Assembly: GCA_963576475.1 (NCBI GenBank)
Contig: OY754982.1
Coordinates: forward strand, 18,150,217 to 18,214,216
Direction: 5' to 3'
Length of the DNA: 64,000 bases
Source of the DNA: Molanna angustata
Lineage: Eukaryota; Arthropoda; Insecta; Trichoptera; Molannidae
Below are positions 44,880 to 53,507 of the stretch, piece by piece. How positions within the stretch are numbered: position 1 is the first letter of the stretch; the number at the start of each line of letters is the position of its first letter. A model generated the notes under the pieces. It had not been told where the DNA came from. It ran no database searches and saw only the letters and a list, made by a program, of their open reading frames with translations. Made by a program: the position numbers and the translations under genes.

Positions 44880-45473
44880 ACCTTTCTATAAGAGAAGCCA
44901 AAACAATGTGGAAGACATTTGGTCGACGTGAATATCCTGGTTCTGAAAGAGCAAGGTTATATGTACATAAGGTGGATAAATAAAAGAACCTCAACAGTAT
45001 TCTAAAGACCCAGATATGGAGATCAAGTGCAGAATTGAGGTAGCAAGAGCTGCCTTTAATAAAATGAGATCCATCTTCTGCAACAAAAACCTCAAATTGG
45101 ACCTAAGACATAGTCTGTGTTGCTATATGACTGTGAGACTTAGACGGTGAAGTTTAATACCATGAACAGGTTGGAAGCATTTGAAATGTGGTTGTATCGC
45201 AGAATCTTCAAAATTCCTTGGTGAGATATAGTTACAAACTCAGAAGTCTTTGTCTACTATAAAAGTGCGCAATTGAGGGGAGAAAAAAAAACACTTGCTT
45301 TAATTAATTGAAACTCAAAGGAGACAGATGTCCTGGCTGCTTAATATTATGGAATGGACGGGCTACAGAACTGTGGAGCAGATATTCTGGGCAGCTCAAG
45401 ATAGACAGGGATTCGTCAGAGAGGTAGCCAACGTCAAGGGTTCTTGACAGGGCACCAGAAGAAGACGAAGATA
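44880..45473 (+). pseudogene. LINE pol C-terminus with (GAA)n tail
   Basis: Broken plus-strand frames read CRIEVARAAFNKMRSIFCNK, LDLRHSLCCYMTVRL, RLEAFEMWLYRRIFKIPW, then QRRQMSWLLNIMEWTGYRT, EQIFWAAQDRQGFVREVANV and GTRRRRR at the end. The order RI..AR.AF..M...........R.R...CY, LEAFE.W.YRR.LKI.W and REWTG.......F..A.D identifies a common insect LINE C-terminus. It closes with AGAAGAAGACGAAGA. Multiple stops and indels make it dead. Confidence 0.82.
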
Positions 45474-45737
45474 TTCCTCAATGTATTCCTTACCAAGGTC
45501 GTGAAAGATCTTGGGGTCTTTGATAATAACTTATCCTGGCATGAACAGACCTCACATGTCAGCAAATCCACTTACTTTGCCATACACTCACTTACTAAAC
45601 TCAAAAATTTCCTTCCACTTTATTGTAAAATAACCTTAGCTCAATCACTTCTCCTACCGTTGCTTGACTATGCTGATGTTAGCTACTTGGATGCAAACGA
45701 GGAACATCTCAACAAACTTGAACGTCAATATTTTTGA
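45474..45737 (+). pseudogene. CR1/L2-type RT thumb fragment
   Basis: The plus-strand frame KDLGVFDNNLSWHEQTSHVS, KSTYFAIHSLTKLKNFLPLY and QSLLLPLLDYADVSYLDANE fits the region downstream of the RT catalytic core in CR1/L2/jockey elements (pattern KNLGV..D..L.W..H...V......I..L......LP...R..L..SL.LP..DY.D). It begins where the previous LINE's tail ends and breaks off at LNKLERQYF. Confidence 0.72.
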
Positions 45738-46200
45738 GTTGCCGACCGCTGCACTACTATAATTCTTCTATCAGCTTTTATTGTTTTTTTTTATTTTGTT
45801 CCATGGTGCCGAAATTAATAATCTGACTAAAGGAACTACTCTTTGTGCCTTCAGGATAGCCGATCCTGTATCGGTGTCCTGGAATCGATTGACAGATAAG
45901 GAGATTTTTTTAAATTGTTTCCCTAGAAAATCTAGCTTCTCTGGACTCGATACATGGTTTAAGTACCATTTTGACGATAATCTCGCAACTTGCACAGGAT
46001 GTAAGGAATTATTTATTATAAGTATTATTTTTGGTCTTTTTGCAAAGGGGACAATTCCTGTCCTCGTTATAACGAATGGCAATAGCGGTTCCAAATATTG
46101 CAATTTCTACTATCGGATTGATAAGAAATTCAAACAAATCTCTTTCATTACGATACGGTTCATTGTTTCGAGAGAAATCATATTTAATTAAGTCAATTAT
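45738..46200. other. Unassigned open region with frames on both strands
   Basis: A plus-strand frame (45781-46191, with LFIISIIFGLFAKG) and a minus-strand frame (45771-46103, with SVNRFQDTDTGSAIL and RVVPLVRLLISAPW) overlap. I do not recognise either. The higher complexity than the flanks suggests transposon-derived sequence; neither frame is supported as a gene. Confidence 0.2.
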
Positions 46201-47464
46201 TAAAAGTGTCAAGTAACAAAAACAAACAGTGGTAAGTGTCAATATAATAAAATACATACTATGTCGTCTTGGACAAAGTTCATAATATAAAGTTTTTTCC
46301 TCTAGACGAATTTCGTCTGAATGGATTGGACGCGAAGTACGCAAGTCCCTCAGACCAGTATCGCACGGTTAATGACATCTTTCTTCATACCCACTCCATA
46401 CTTCGTCTTCTATCTCATTTCACAGAATCATTCCTCTCGTGAACCAAACCATACCCAACATATTTGATACCAACCTTAAAGATAATGTAAAAAACACGAG
46501 TACCTATATTTCATCCATTTAGTTTGTCGACGAACAGTTGTTGGCGAAACTCCATGATTACCTACATAGTACAAAATACAAGTTTTTGTTTCAAATATAT
46601 TCAAACGTTGTGGTATTTACTGTACACATATATTGATAGGCGAAACATATTGGAAAATTAACAGGATATCAAATTGTTTTGTTATATTCATAATTAAGAA
46701 TCACTTTATAACATATTTATAACATATACTTATTATTAAAATATATAACATATACTTGTGTGATCATAATAACGATTTTTAACAAAAAATAATGATCCAA
46801 TATTTAATACAAAATGCCTAAGTTTTGTTTTACATGAAGATATTTATTTTTAAATTATTGTATAGGTATGTCCCTACGAAAATTCAAATACAAAATTAAT
46901 TTAACTTATAATAAAGGAATCAAAATGAGCTAAAATCTGTGCATCGAAAATCCTTAATGATCTTATATTTCTATAACATTCGAATCTTTTACACATTTTT
47001 TAACAATCTTAATTCAATAATTTGATAGGGCTAGTCGGACATTAATGATGATTAAGATAACAATAAAAATTCACCGATAAAATGTAATTTTTTTCTTTCA
47101 ATTTGATATTAAAATCTCTATTAGATAGACGCAAATGATTACGCGATAATGGTTATAACAATAGAACGTATTTATAATTACCTGATATAATCAGCTGCTA
47201 ATCAATCTCTGTATGAAACTTGTTCGAAAAATCAGGTGAGCGAGTTCGATTCAGCAGAAGGCCCGCCTTTTTGAAGATGCAAATTTCCAAAAATACACCT
47301 CTCAATACAAACAATAACCCACCGAACGAGTCCACACGCGGGAGAACCGACTTACGAACACACAAGAAAACTAGACAAAAGGGTCTTTTGATTATTTCAC
47401 TAAAATATTCATATTGTCATTCGGATCACGTTATTTGATTATATTGTTTTAATTGTTGTTACGA
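46201..47464. other. AT-rich stretch; possible minus-strand splice donor at 47355
   Basis: Mostly featureless. At 47351-47355 the minus strand reads GTTC|GTAAGTC, a good splice donor, about 110 bp below the CpG-rich island; on the plus strand CAG|GTGAGC occurs at 47233-47241. Either could belong to a transcript from the island, but this is only suggestive. Confidence 0.3.
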
Positions 47465-47740
47465 ATGTCCTGGCCGTTCTTCAAATCCGTATGACGTCCG
47501 TCCCGCGCGCGCTTCAACACTGCGGTCCGCGCTGTTCCGTTCAGTATGTTACACCCATCGGAAAACGCGGCTGGCATGCGCCGTGCGCGCCGGCGTCAAC
47601 GGGCGTGCGTCGAGAAAATGGCCGATGCGCATGCGTCGTGCCCACCTGGCTCGAGGCGCATTGCCCTCCCGCGCTTCATCACTGAAAAGCTTCATTTTCT
47701 TTCGGACGCTCAATTATCGCGAGGCACTGAATCGTAAAGT
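47465..47740. promoter_or_regulatory. CpG-rich island, candidate promoter
   Basis: A sharply bounded CpG-rich block in AT-rich DNA. It contains CCCGCGCGCGC, TGCGCATGCG at 47626-47635 (core of the NRF-1/Ewg palindrome), a second CATGCGCCGTGCGCGCC, and AAAATGGCCG (YY1/Pho-like). TTCAGTATG on the plus strand resembles the arthropod initiator TCAGT. Three overlapping Arg/Ala-rich frames across it result from base composition. Direction of transcription cannot be fixed. Confidence 0.5.
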
Positions 47741-47999
47741 AACGATATCTGCATTTATATATTTTTTTATTCAGTAACTAAAAAAAATATCTTGATGGAT
47801 AAAGATTTGTGTTTAAAATTCATGTCAGCTAAAGTAAAAATATTTAAGAAAAAAAAGATAGGTACACTGTTCTTCCACTGATACCCATTCTGCTTATGGC
47901 GACTGAAAACCGCCCCTTGCATATTTCTGAAAGAACACCAAAGATGAAAGTGATCCGAAACGAAATTTCGAATAGTGTTATTTTAATTATGAGTTCGGA
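47741..47999. other. Unassigned AT-rich flank of the island
   Basis: Nothing recognised. Confidence 0.35.
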
Positions 48000-48165
48000 T
48001 GGGTGGATGGCAGAGCGGTTAGCGCGCTGGGTTAGTAATCCAGTGGTCGCGAGTTCGAATCCTGCCTCGACCGATCTCGTTCACCTATAGGAGAAGCATT
48101 TATGCTTAGTTTAGGGAACGTAGGAAGATGTATATGTACTTGTTTAACAAGGACATATTCATTTT
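48000..48165 (+). repeat. tRNA-derived SINE, family B
   Basis: The head TGGCAGAGCGGTTAGCGCGC (A box) ... GTTCGAATCC (B box) resembles a tRNA with TTAGTAA as the anticodon loop (AGT, Thr-like). The body CTCGTTCACCTATAGGAGAA, TTAGTTTAGGGAACGTAGG and TACTTGTTTAACAAGG follows, then a T16 run. A related copy is at 52867. Acceptor-stem halves do not pair properly, so it is a SINE rather than a tRNA gene. Confidence 0.75.
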
Positions 48166-48191
48166 TTTTTTTTTTTTAAAAAAAAAAAAAA
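48161..48191. repeat. T16-A14 homopolymer palindrome
   Basis: About sixteen Ts followed directly by about fourteen As at the end of the SINE. It could be a head-to-tail join of two opposed poly(A) tails. Confidence 0.8.
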
Positions 48192-48244
48192 GTATTAGAT
48201 GCATTGATTTTAATTATAAGTGTTAGATGCATTGATTTTATTTA
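48191..48244. repeat. 27-28-bp flank repeat, two units
   Basis: AAGTATTAGATGCATTGATT and AAGTGTTAGATGCATTGATT, each followed by TTAATTA or TTATTTA. A third unit lies at 49240-49266, on the other side of H14. Confidence 0.8.
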
Positions 48245-49238
48245 CTAGTTGCATGTAACACATGAGATCCAACTGTCGATGGCGATAGTCTGCATATTCA
48301 AAGAATACGTACCAAACTATAAATAACACAAATTAATAAATATAAGAAGATATTTTATTTTCTATATAAAACATGTAGGTATGTTTGTCAGGATAGGATA
48401 GTATGGAGGTCAGTCTGTTTTTCCTACAGAATATGAAAACAGCATGATGGTATGTATGTATGTTTGGAGATTTAAGTATCAAACTATGAAGTCTTCTTAC
48501 ATATTGTGTATAGGCGACTGCCATACAAATTGTATGAAGTGATATCGTTACTAAATTCAATTTTTATAAAAATTGTTAAAAAAAAAATTGAGATTTACTT
48601 CCACAATATCTATATTTTTTATAAAAAACTAAATTATCTAGTTGGGGTGTTTCGGCTTTTTTCGATATTTTTAAAATATTTGGAAAGATAGGCAGTTAAA
48701 CTCATAAATTTATCATAAAAAAAATATTTTACTTAATAAAAAATGTTTGAGAAACCCTGGAAATTTTTTGAAAATACTCATTTGGGATTTTGTATTTTTC
48801 TATGTTTATATCAATTTTCAGCGTTCTAGCTTTTATGGTTTCTGAGATATATGGAAAAATAAACCAAAATTTCAAAAATTGATAACCCCTGACTGAAACA
48901 AAAATTCACAATTCTGAGTATAAAATTTTTGTAGGCCTATAACTTTTTATATATTTTGACAATTTAGGCTCTGTAAATTGAGCGGATCAAAAGTTAAAAG
49001 GGACGGACGGACACATACACACACAGAGACACACACTAAACTCACATAAAATGTTCTATTCCCAATTCTGAGTAAATCCATTTACAGGAACATATATGCT
49101 GCGAGGCCTCTAGTTGGTGTTGTTAGCATGCAAAAAGTCCACTACGCCATACAAAATTTTCCTTCGTACACGCATCTTGGCTTAATATTGTCGATTCATT
49201 CAGAGAATTGAATTCTCATGATCGAATCGACAGTTGGA
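48245..49238 (-). mobile_element. Helitron-like element, subfamily 2, full copy H14
   Basis: CTAG at 48245, TC end at 49238. Body aligns with the 11-24 kb copies but with many fixed differences. The microsatellite region is short and contains GGACGGACGGACACA. Its terminal hairpin has a different sequence (GTCGATTC/GAATCGAC; GAGAATT/AATTCTC) that folds the same way. Confidence 0.87.
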
Positions 49239-49266
49239 TAAGTATTAGATGCATTGGTTTTAATTA
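49239..49266. repeat. Third unit of the 28-bp flank repeat
   Basis: TAAGTATTAGATGCATTGGT followed by TTTAATTA, between H14 and H15. Confidence 0.78.
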
Positions 49267-49599
49267 CTAGTTGCATGTAACACATGAGATCCAACTGTCG
49301 ATAGCGATAGTATGTATAGTTGAAGAATAAGTACCAAACTATAAACCCATAAATACAAATTATTTAATATTTTATGATATTTGGTTTTCTATACAACACA
49401 TGTACCTAGGTAGTCAAGATAGGATAGTATGGAGGTCAGTCTTCTTTTCCTACCCGGAATATGAAAACAGCATGATGGTATGTATTTTATGTTTGGAGAT
49501 GAAGAATCAAACTATTAGTCTTCTTTGATATTGTGTATAGGTGACTGCCATACAAATTGTATGAAGCGATGTCGTCACTGAATTCAATTTTTATAAAAT
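49267..49599 (-). mobile_element. Helitron-like element, truncated copy H15
   Basis: CTAG-end part of a subfamily-1 copy closest to H5 (ACACATGTACCTAGGTAGTC, GGTGACTGCCATAC). It breaks off after CAATTTTTATAAAA, followed by TATCACCTG twice. Confidence 0.84.
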
Positions 49600-50004
49600 A
49601 TCACCTGTTATCACCTGTTTAATTGTACAGTATTTGTTTGTGTACTTAAAATAAAATAAATAATACGCTTAAAATGACATGCACTCCTTACTCCAATTGG
49701 TAATCTAGCGCTTAATAAAGGTTAATTAAATAATCTCGGATGTTTCAATTGATAGAGCAGCCGCAAAAACATTTTTGTGACAGACTCTTGAATATTCATT
49801 AATATGCAAACCTGGGACCTACCCTATCTCTAATTGCTCAGATGCTACAGGCTGCATGGGAAATTGGATCCAATAAGCACGCTAGAGGCACATACATAGT
49901 TTACGGGCTAGGTAGAGATATTTAACATGCGGTGGACTAATAATATCTACACATAAACACACCATCATGACATATCCTACTATATATCCTTTTCTGATTC
50001 GTTT
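49600..50004. other. Unassigned AT-rich sequence
   Basis: TATCACCTGT occurs twice at 49599-49617. The last 20 bp belong to the repeat shared with 4700-4795. Confidence 0.4.
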
Positions 50005-50156
50005 CAGCCCCCTAGACAATGTGTCATTTAGCTCAAGAAAACTCAATGTATAGAAGTGACAGTTGCCAGTCACGTGACAACTGTCACTTCTATACATTGA
50101 GTTATCTTTTCTTGTTTCTTTTCTTGAGCTAAATGACACGTTGTCTAGGGGGGCTG
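50005..50156. mobile_element. 152-bp palindromic MITE
   Basis: Starts CAGCCCCCTAGACAATGTGT and ends with the reverse complement (ACACGTTGTCTAGGGGGGCTG-type), with arms continuing through CATTTAGCTCAAGAAAA and TATAGAAGTGACAGTTG to a centre at CAGTCACGTGAC. Nearly the whole element is foldback. There is an extra TTTCTTGTTTC duplication in the right arm. It encodes nothing. No clean target-site duplication was seen; ends of the CAG...CTG type suggest hAT but this is unproven. Confidence 0.85.
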
Positions 50157-50329
50157 ATTACGAAAACGTATAAATTAATCAAGAGGCGACCGTGGATAAA
50201 AGGATTTTATTCACGCGAAGTGACGTAACGAGTCCCGTATAAATGCAGTCAACTTTTTAACTTTTCTCATATACTAAAATTTAGACGAATCAGAACATGA
50301 CATAATGCCTTATTTTTATTTAATTATTA
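50157..50329. repeat. Repeat segment flanking the MITE
   Basis: ACGAAAACGT and ACCGTGGATAAAA match 4735-4778. The rest is unassigned. Confidence 0.45.
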
Positions 50330-50648
50330 ACTATCAGATACAATCTTCTTCTTCTTTCCCCTAAGCGCTTTTGTCCCGTTTCTATCAGGGTTCGCTTAAC
50401 CATGATCCTGGAATTGGCGAGTCTGGTTATTACATTGAAGCGACTGCCATCTGACCTTCGTAACCCTTAGAAAGGGGAACCAGACAAATTGGATCATGGC
50501 TACACATAGCTAGTGATATAAATCCGCACATAGATTTTTTTAAAAATCCAGAGGTGCGTGCCCCGCCCGGATTCGAACCGTCGACCTCACGCATGTGAGG
50601 CGACGACCTTACCGCTGGGCTATCACCGCTATAACTATCAGATACAAT
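50330..50648 (-). repeat. tRNA-derived SINE, family D, with 17-bp TSD and (GAA)n tail
   Basis: On the minus strand the head is TAGCCCAGCGG (A box) ... GGTTCGAATCC (B box, exact consensus). The body includes GGCACGCACCTCTGG, CCAATTTGTCTGGTTCCCC, a GTAATAACCAGACTCGCC block and a GAAGAAGAAGA tail at 50346-50358. The 286-bp element is flanked by the 17-bp direct repeat TAACTATCAGATACAAT at 50329-50345 and 50632-50648. This is an intact, precisely bounded SINE insertion. The RTE-like tail suggests which LINE machinery moved it. Confidence 0.88.
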
Positions 50649-50828
50649 GTCAAACATTAATTTTACACGCACCCAATAACAACTTGCCATATTCTGGAAA
50701 CTGACGATTTTAATCGTCTCACATATCCAGACTGAGAACACAATTAAAAACTGTGTCCCCACCGGGAATCAAACCCGGGACCCTTGGATCAGCAGTTAGA
50801 TACCTAACCAACAGAGCTACAAGGTCGA
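50649..50828 (-). repeat. tRNA-derived SINE, family C, target of SINE D
   Basis: On the minus strand: TAGCTCTGTTGGTTAG (A box region), GGTTTGATTCC (B box, one change), CGGTGGGGACACAG, then TCCAGAATATGGCAAGTTG and TTTGACATTG. The 3' side runs into the 17-bp duplication of SINE D, so SINE D landed at or near its end. A plus-strand copy lies at 246. Confidence 0.75.
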
Positions 50829-51099
50829 CAGTGTTATTTATCTATTTATCAAGGAAACATACAGTTGTGTAAATATATTGTAATGGTATAATAAAATCAA
50901 ATTAACCAGAAAAGTTTCCATAAATGTTTAACAATAAGTTACTAAATAACAAAACATTAGTAATAACAAAAGAAAATTAAACAAGAGTGAAAAAAAAAGT
51001 TAATATGTATATACTCACATAATATAAGTTCACACAATACAAAAAAGTTTTCTTTTAAAAGCTGCAAGATTGTTATTTAGAATACATCACTTACAATCT
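50829..51099. other. AT-rich spacer
   Basis: TTATTTATCTATTTATC at 50834-50850 may be another minus-strand tail. Nothing else recognised. Confidence 0.35.
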
Positions 51100-51345
51100 T
51101 ACAGAAACATAGTAAGAGGTCGGGGTCGCCCAAGAAAGGGTTGGCACGACCATATGAACGATATTCTGAAAGACGGAAATGCAAGAAGTGTGAACAACAG
51201 ACGAACATGTATAAAACGATGTATGAATGTTTACGAGGCGATGAATGTGTGTCAAGATAGAAAATTATGGAGTTCGGTTCTTTCTGTCTACCCCGCGAGA
51301 GACATGGTAGGTATAATGTACGTATGTATATGTATGTATTATATC
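51100..51345 (+). pseudogene. LINE 3' end, (CATA)n-tailed family, + strand
   Basis: The plus-strand frame GRGRPRKGWHDHMNDILKDG, ARSVNNRRTCIKRCMNVYEA and LWSSVLSVYPARDM matches the copies at 400, 29146 and 32205, followed by a degenerate GTACGTATGTATATGTATGT tail. The R/S and A substitutions in the terminal motif and a lost stop show decay. It is truncated upstream of GRGRPRKG. Confidence 0.85.
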
Positions 51346-51890
51346 TCGTATTATCTTCATTTAATTAACTAATAGATAGCAATATACCAAAAATGGCATA
51401 ATTTTATTTAGACCGTTCAATAATAATATACATAATTTCAAGATTAACATTACAATTAGCACCTGTCGATGTGATAAATGGCAATGTACCTGTCTGATGG
51501 ATGGCGTAGTTTGTCAACCCTAACGAACTACAGTTTATTACAAAATGTATACCTACCTACTTCATGACAAACGCGAGTATCACATATTTTTTAACTATAA
51601 ATACCAAAATTAACATATTCATACTTAAAACCTCAACATTTTTTTCACTCATGTCATTCAAAAAGAAAATTAAAAACTTCATTCAAGCAAAACGTCTAGA
51701 AGATAATCTGGTTTACTCATTTATGGTTATTACTGATATTATATTTTTACATATTAATCAACTGTGTGTTCACCTTGCTGTTTTGTTATTTTGTATGAAC
51801 TATGTAGGTATACATCTCAATAATTGTATTATTAACATGGGTAGGTACTACACTGGTGCCTTGCATTTGTGCGGTGACAATATTATTATT
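51346..51890. other. AT-rich stretch, nothing recognised
   Basis: A 129-codon plus-strand frame (51564-51953) is hydrophobic and low-complexity. It ends inside the (TTTA) repeat and is not supported as a gene. Confidence 0.4.
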
Positions 51891-51891
51891 A

Positions 51892-51990
51892 TTTATTTAT
51901 TTATTTTATTTATTTACGGCAAATTGCCTTTTACAAACATGAACAACAATTAAGTACACACATTGAAATTACAAAATAAAATAATAAAAC
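51892..51990 (-). repeat. (AAATA)n-tailed repeat with tail-proximal hairpin, second copy
   Basis: On the minus strand GTAAAAGGCAATTTGCCGT is followed directly by a repeated AAATA tail. Compared with 13851-13960 (GTAAAAGGCTATTTAGCCG) one stem pair has changed on both sides. Confidence 0.55.
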
Positions 51991-52452
51991 TATCATAAAC
52001 ATAAAAGAAAAAGAAGGTACTGTAACAAAATTAGTAAATATAAAAAATAATATTAAGTGGAAAAAAAAAATACAATTTAAAATTTTATTGCTAAATAGAT
52101 GTGAGGTACCCGACTGTGTTTACTTGCAATATGCAACATGTATGTTTGTGAATAATGTCGAACTAATTTTGTGAAATCAGCAACCTCGAAGCAGGCATAG
52201 TCCTAGTGAGGTTGGAGATTATGTGATAATAGTAAATATTAAATGCTAAGAAAAAAAACAAATCACATAGCTGGTTTGTGCCTCCTCACTAGTGGTAGAC
52301 TAGTTAGGTATATATTAATTACTAAATCAGAGTAAGCTAAAATGTAATATGATAATGTAATATAAGCTAAAATGTAATATGTCAGGTTCGAAAACTGACA
52401 TTTTATGAAAAAAATTAATTTATTACTAATTTAAAACCTTATATATTCTGTA
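51991..52452. other. AT-rich stretch with short duplications
   Basis: TAAGCTAAAATGTAATATG occurs twice near 52334-52382. GTCCTAGTGAGGTTGG and CTCACTAGTGG echo the CCTCACTAG block of 7924. Confidence 0.4.
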
Positions 52453-52490
52453 TTATGCTATTGCAACCATGCTACAATTGGAAACTGAAT

Positions 52491-52730
52491 AGGTGGTACG
52501 ATCCTCTACATGGCTACAATAGGTGGTACGATCCTCTACATGGCTACAATAGGTGGTACGATCCTCTACATGGCTACAATAGGTGGTACGATCCTCTACA
52601 TGGCTACAATAGGTGGTACGATCCTCTACATGGCTACAATAGGTGGTACGATCCTCTACATGGCTACAATAGGTGGTACGATCCTCTACATGGCTACAAT
52701 AGGTGGTACGATCCTCTACATGGCTACAAA
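52491..52730. repeat. Perfect 30-bp minisatellite, 8 units
   Basis: Eight units starting at 52491 and every 30 bp to 52701 (AGGTGGTACGATCCTCTACA plus TGGCTACAAT) with no difference seen until the last few bases. Because 30 is a multiple of three, several frames stay open on both strands (repeating RWYDPLHGYN, MATIGGTILY and, on the minus strand, CSHVEDRTTY). There is no start context, extra domain or flanking coding sequence, so these are by-products. Confidence 0.96.
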
Positions 52731-52739
52731 ATCTAAATA

Positions 52740-52866
52740 TTATTTTGTTATGTGATCGAAAAATATTTTTCATGGCCACTAATATGAACTTATGCTAAAA
52801 AATATTCGACATTTCCCAATTTTCTTTCATGGTTTGCGTAGTCTGAAGGTTCTAGGCACGCCCCTG
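52740..52866 (-). repeat. hAT-like terminal segment (CAGGGGCG)
   Basis: On the minus strand it starts CAGGGGCGTGCCTAGAACCT at 52866 and continues TCAGACTACGCAAACC, then a GTGGCCATGA block. It matches 36572-36700. Reading inward it runs into the 30-bp minisatellite, which may be internal to the element. Confidence 0.5.
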
Positions 52867-53010
52867 GGTAGCAGAGGGTTTGCGCGCTAGGTTAGTAATC
52901 CAGTGGCCGCGAGTTCGAATCCTGCCACAAACGATTTAGTTCACCTACAGTATGAGCATATTCTTAATTTAGGGGCTGTATGAGGATACATATGTACCTA
53001 CCTTGTTATA
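52867..53010 (+). repeat. tRNA-derived SINE, family B, second copy
   Basis: GTAGCAGAGGGTTTGCGCGC, GGTTAGTAATCCAGTGGCCG and CGAGTTCGAATCCTGCC match the head at 48000. The body TTCACCTACAGTATGAGC and CTTAATTTAGGGGCTG is diverged. It abuts the hAT-like terminus at 52866. Confidence 0.72.
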
Positions 53011-53243
53011 AAAAAAATGCTTAAACTATAATACTTTCTTCAAACTCCTTCTTTTCTCACCACCTTACTAACAACCCATTTTCTCTTTTTTTATAATAAT
53101 TTGTGTTTATATGCTTATAATTTATTTCTTATTAAATGAAAACCTATTATTAGTTTCCTTGAATTTACAACTATTTTTTGGTAAAAATAATAAAAAAACT
53201 GTTGGTTTTCTAATCAATAAATAAAAAAACATACTCTGCAGCC

Positions 53244-53507
53244 TTAAATGCTGCAGCCAGGCTCATCACTGGAGCCTCCAAGTTTTCTTAAATGCTGCAG
53301 CCAGGCTCATCACTGGAGCCTCCAAGTTTTCTTAAATGCTGCAGCCAGGCTCATCACTGGAGCCTCCAAGTTTTCTTAAATGCTGCAGGCAAGCTCATCA
53401 CTGGAGCCTCCAAGTTTTCTTAAATGCTGCAGCCAGGCTCATCACTGGAGCCTCCAAGTTTTCTTAAATGCTGCAGCCAGGCTCATTACTGGAACCTCCA
53501 AGTTTTC
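53244..53507 (+). repeat. 44-bp tandem repeat inside a LINE frame, 6 units
   Basis: Units begin (TTAAATGCTGC) at 53244, 53288, 53332, 53376, 53420 and 53464. One unit has GCAAGCTC for CCAGGCTC, and the last has ATTACTGGAACC. Each unit encodes LNAAARLITGASKF-type sequence in one frame. Since 44 is not a multiple of three, the frame shifts with each unit. Confidence 0.94.

Noticed and set aside
47491..47777. Arg/Ala-rich proteins in the CpG island
   Set aside because: Three overlapping frames with biased composition and no recognised motif; a typical CpG-island artefact.
51564..51953. 129-codon membrane-like protein
   Set aside because: Low-complexity hydrophobic frame in AT-rich DNA ending inside a TTTA repeat; no start context or family.
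52453..52779. Repeat proteins on both strands of the 30-bp array
   Set aside because: Open frames in several frames on both strands follow automatically from a 30-bp period without stops; there is no flanking coding sequence.
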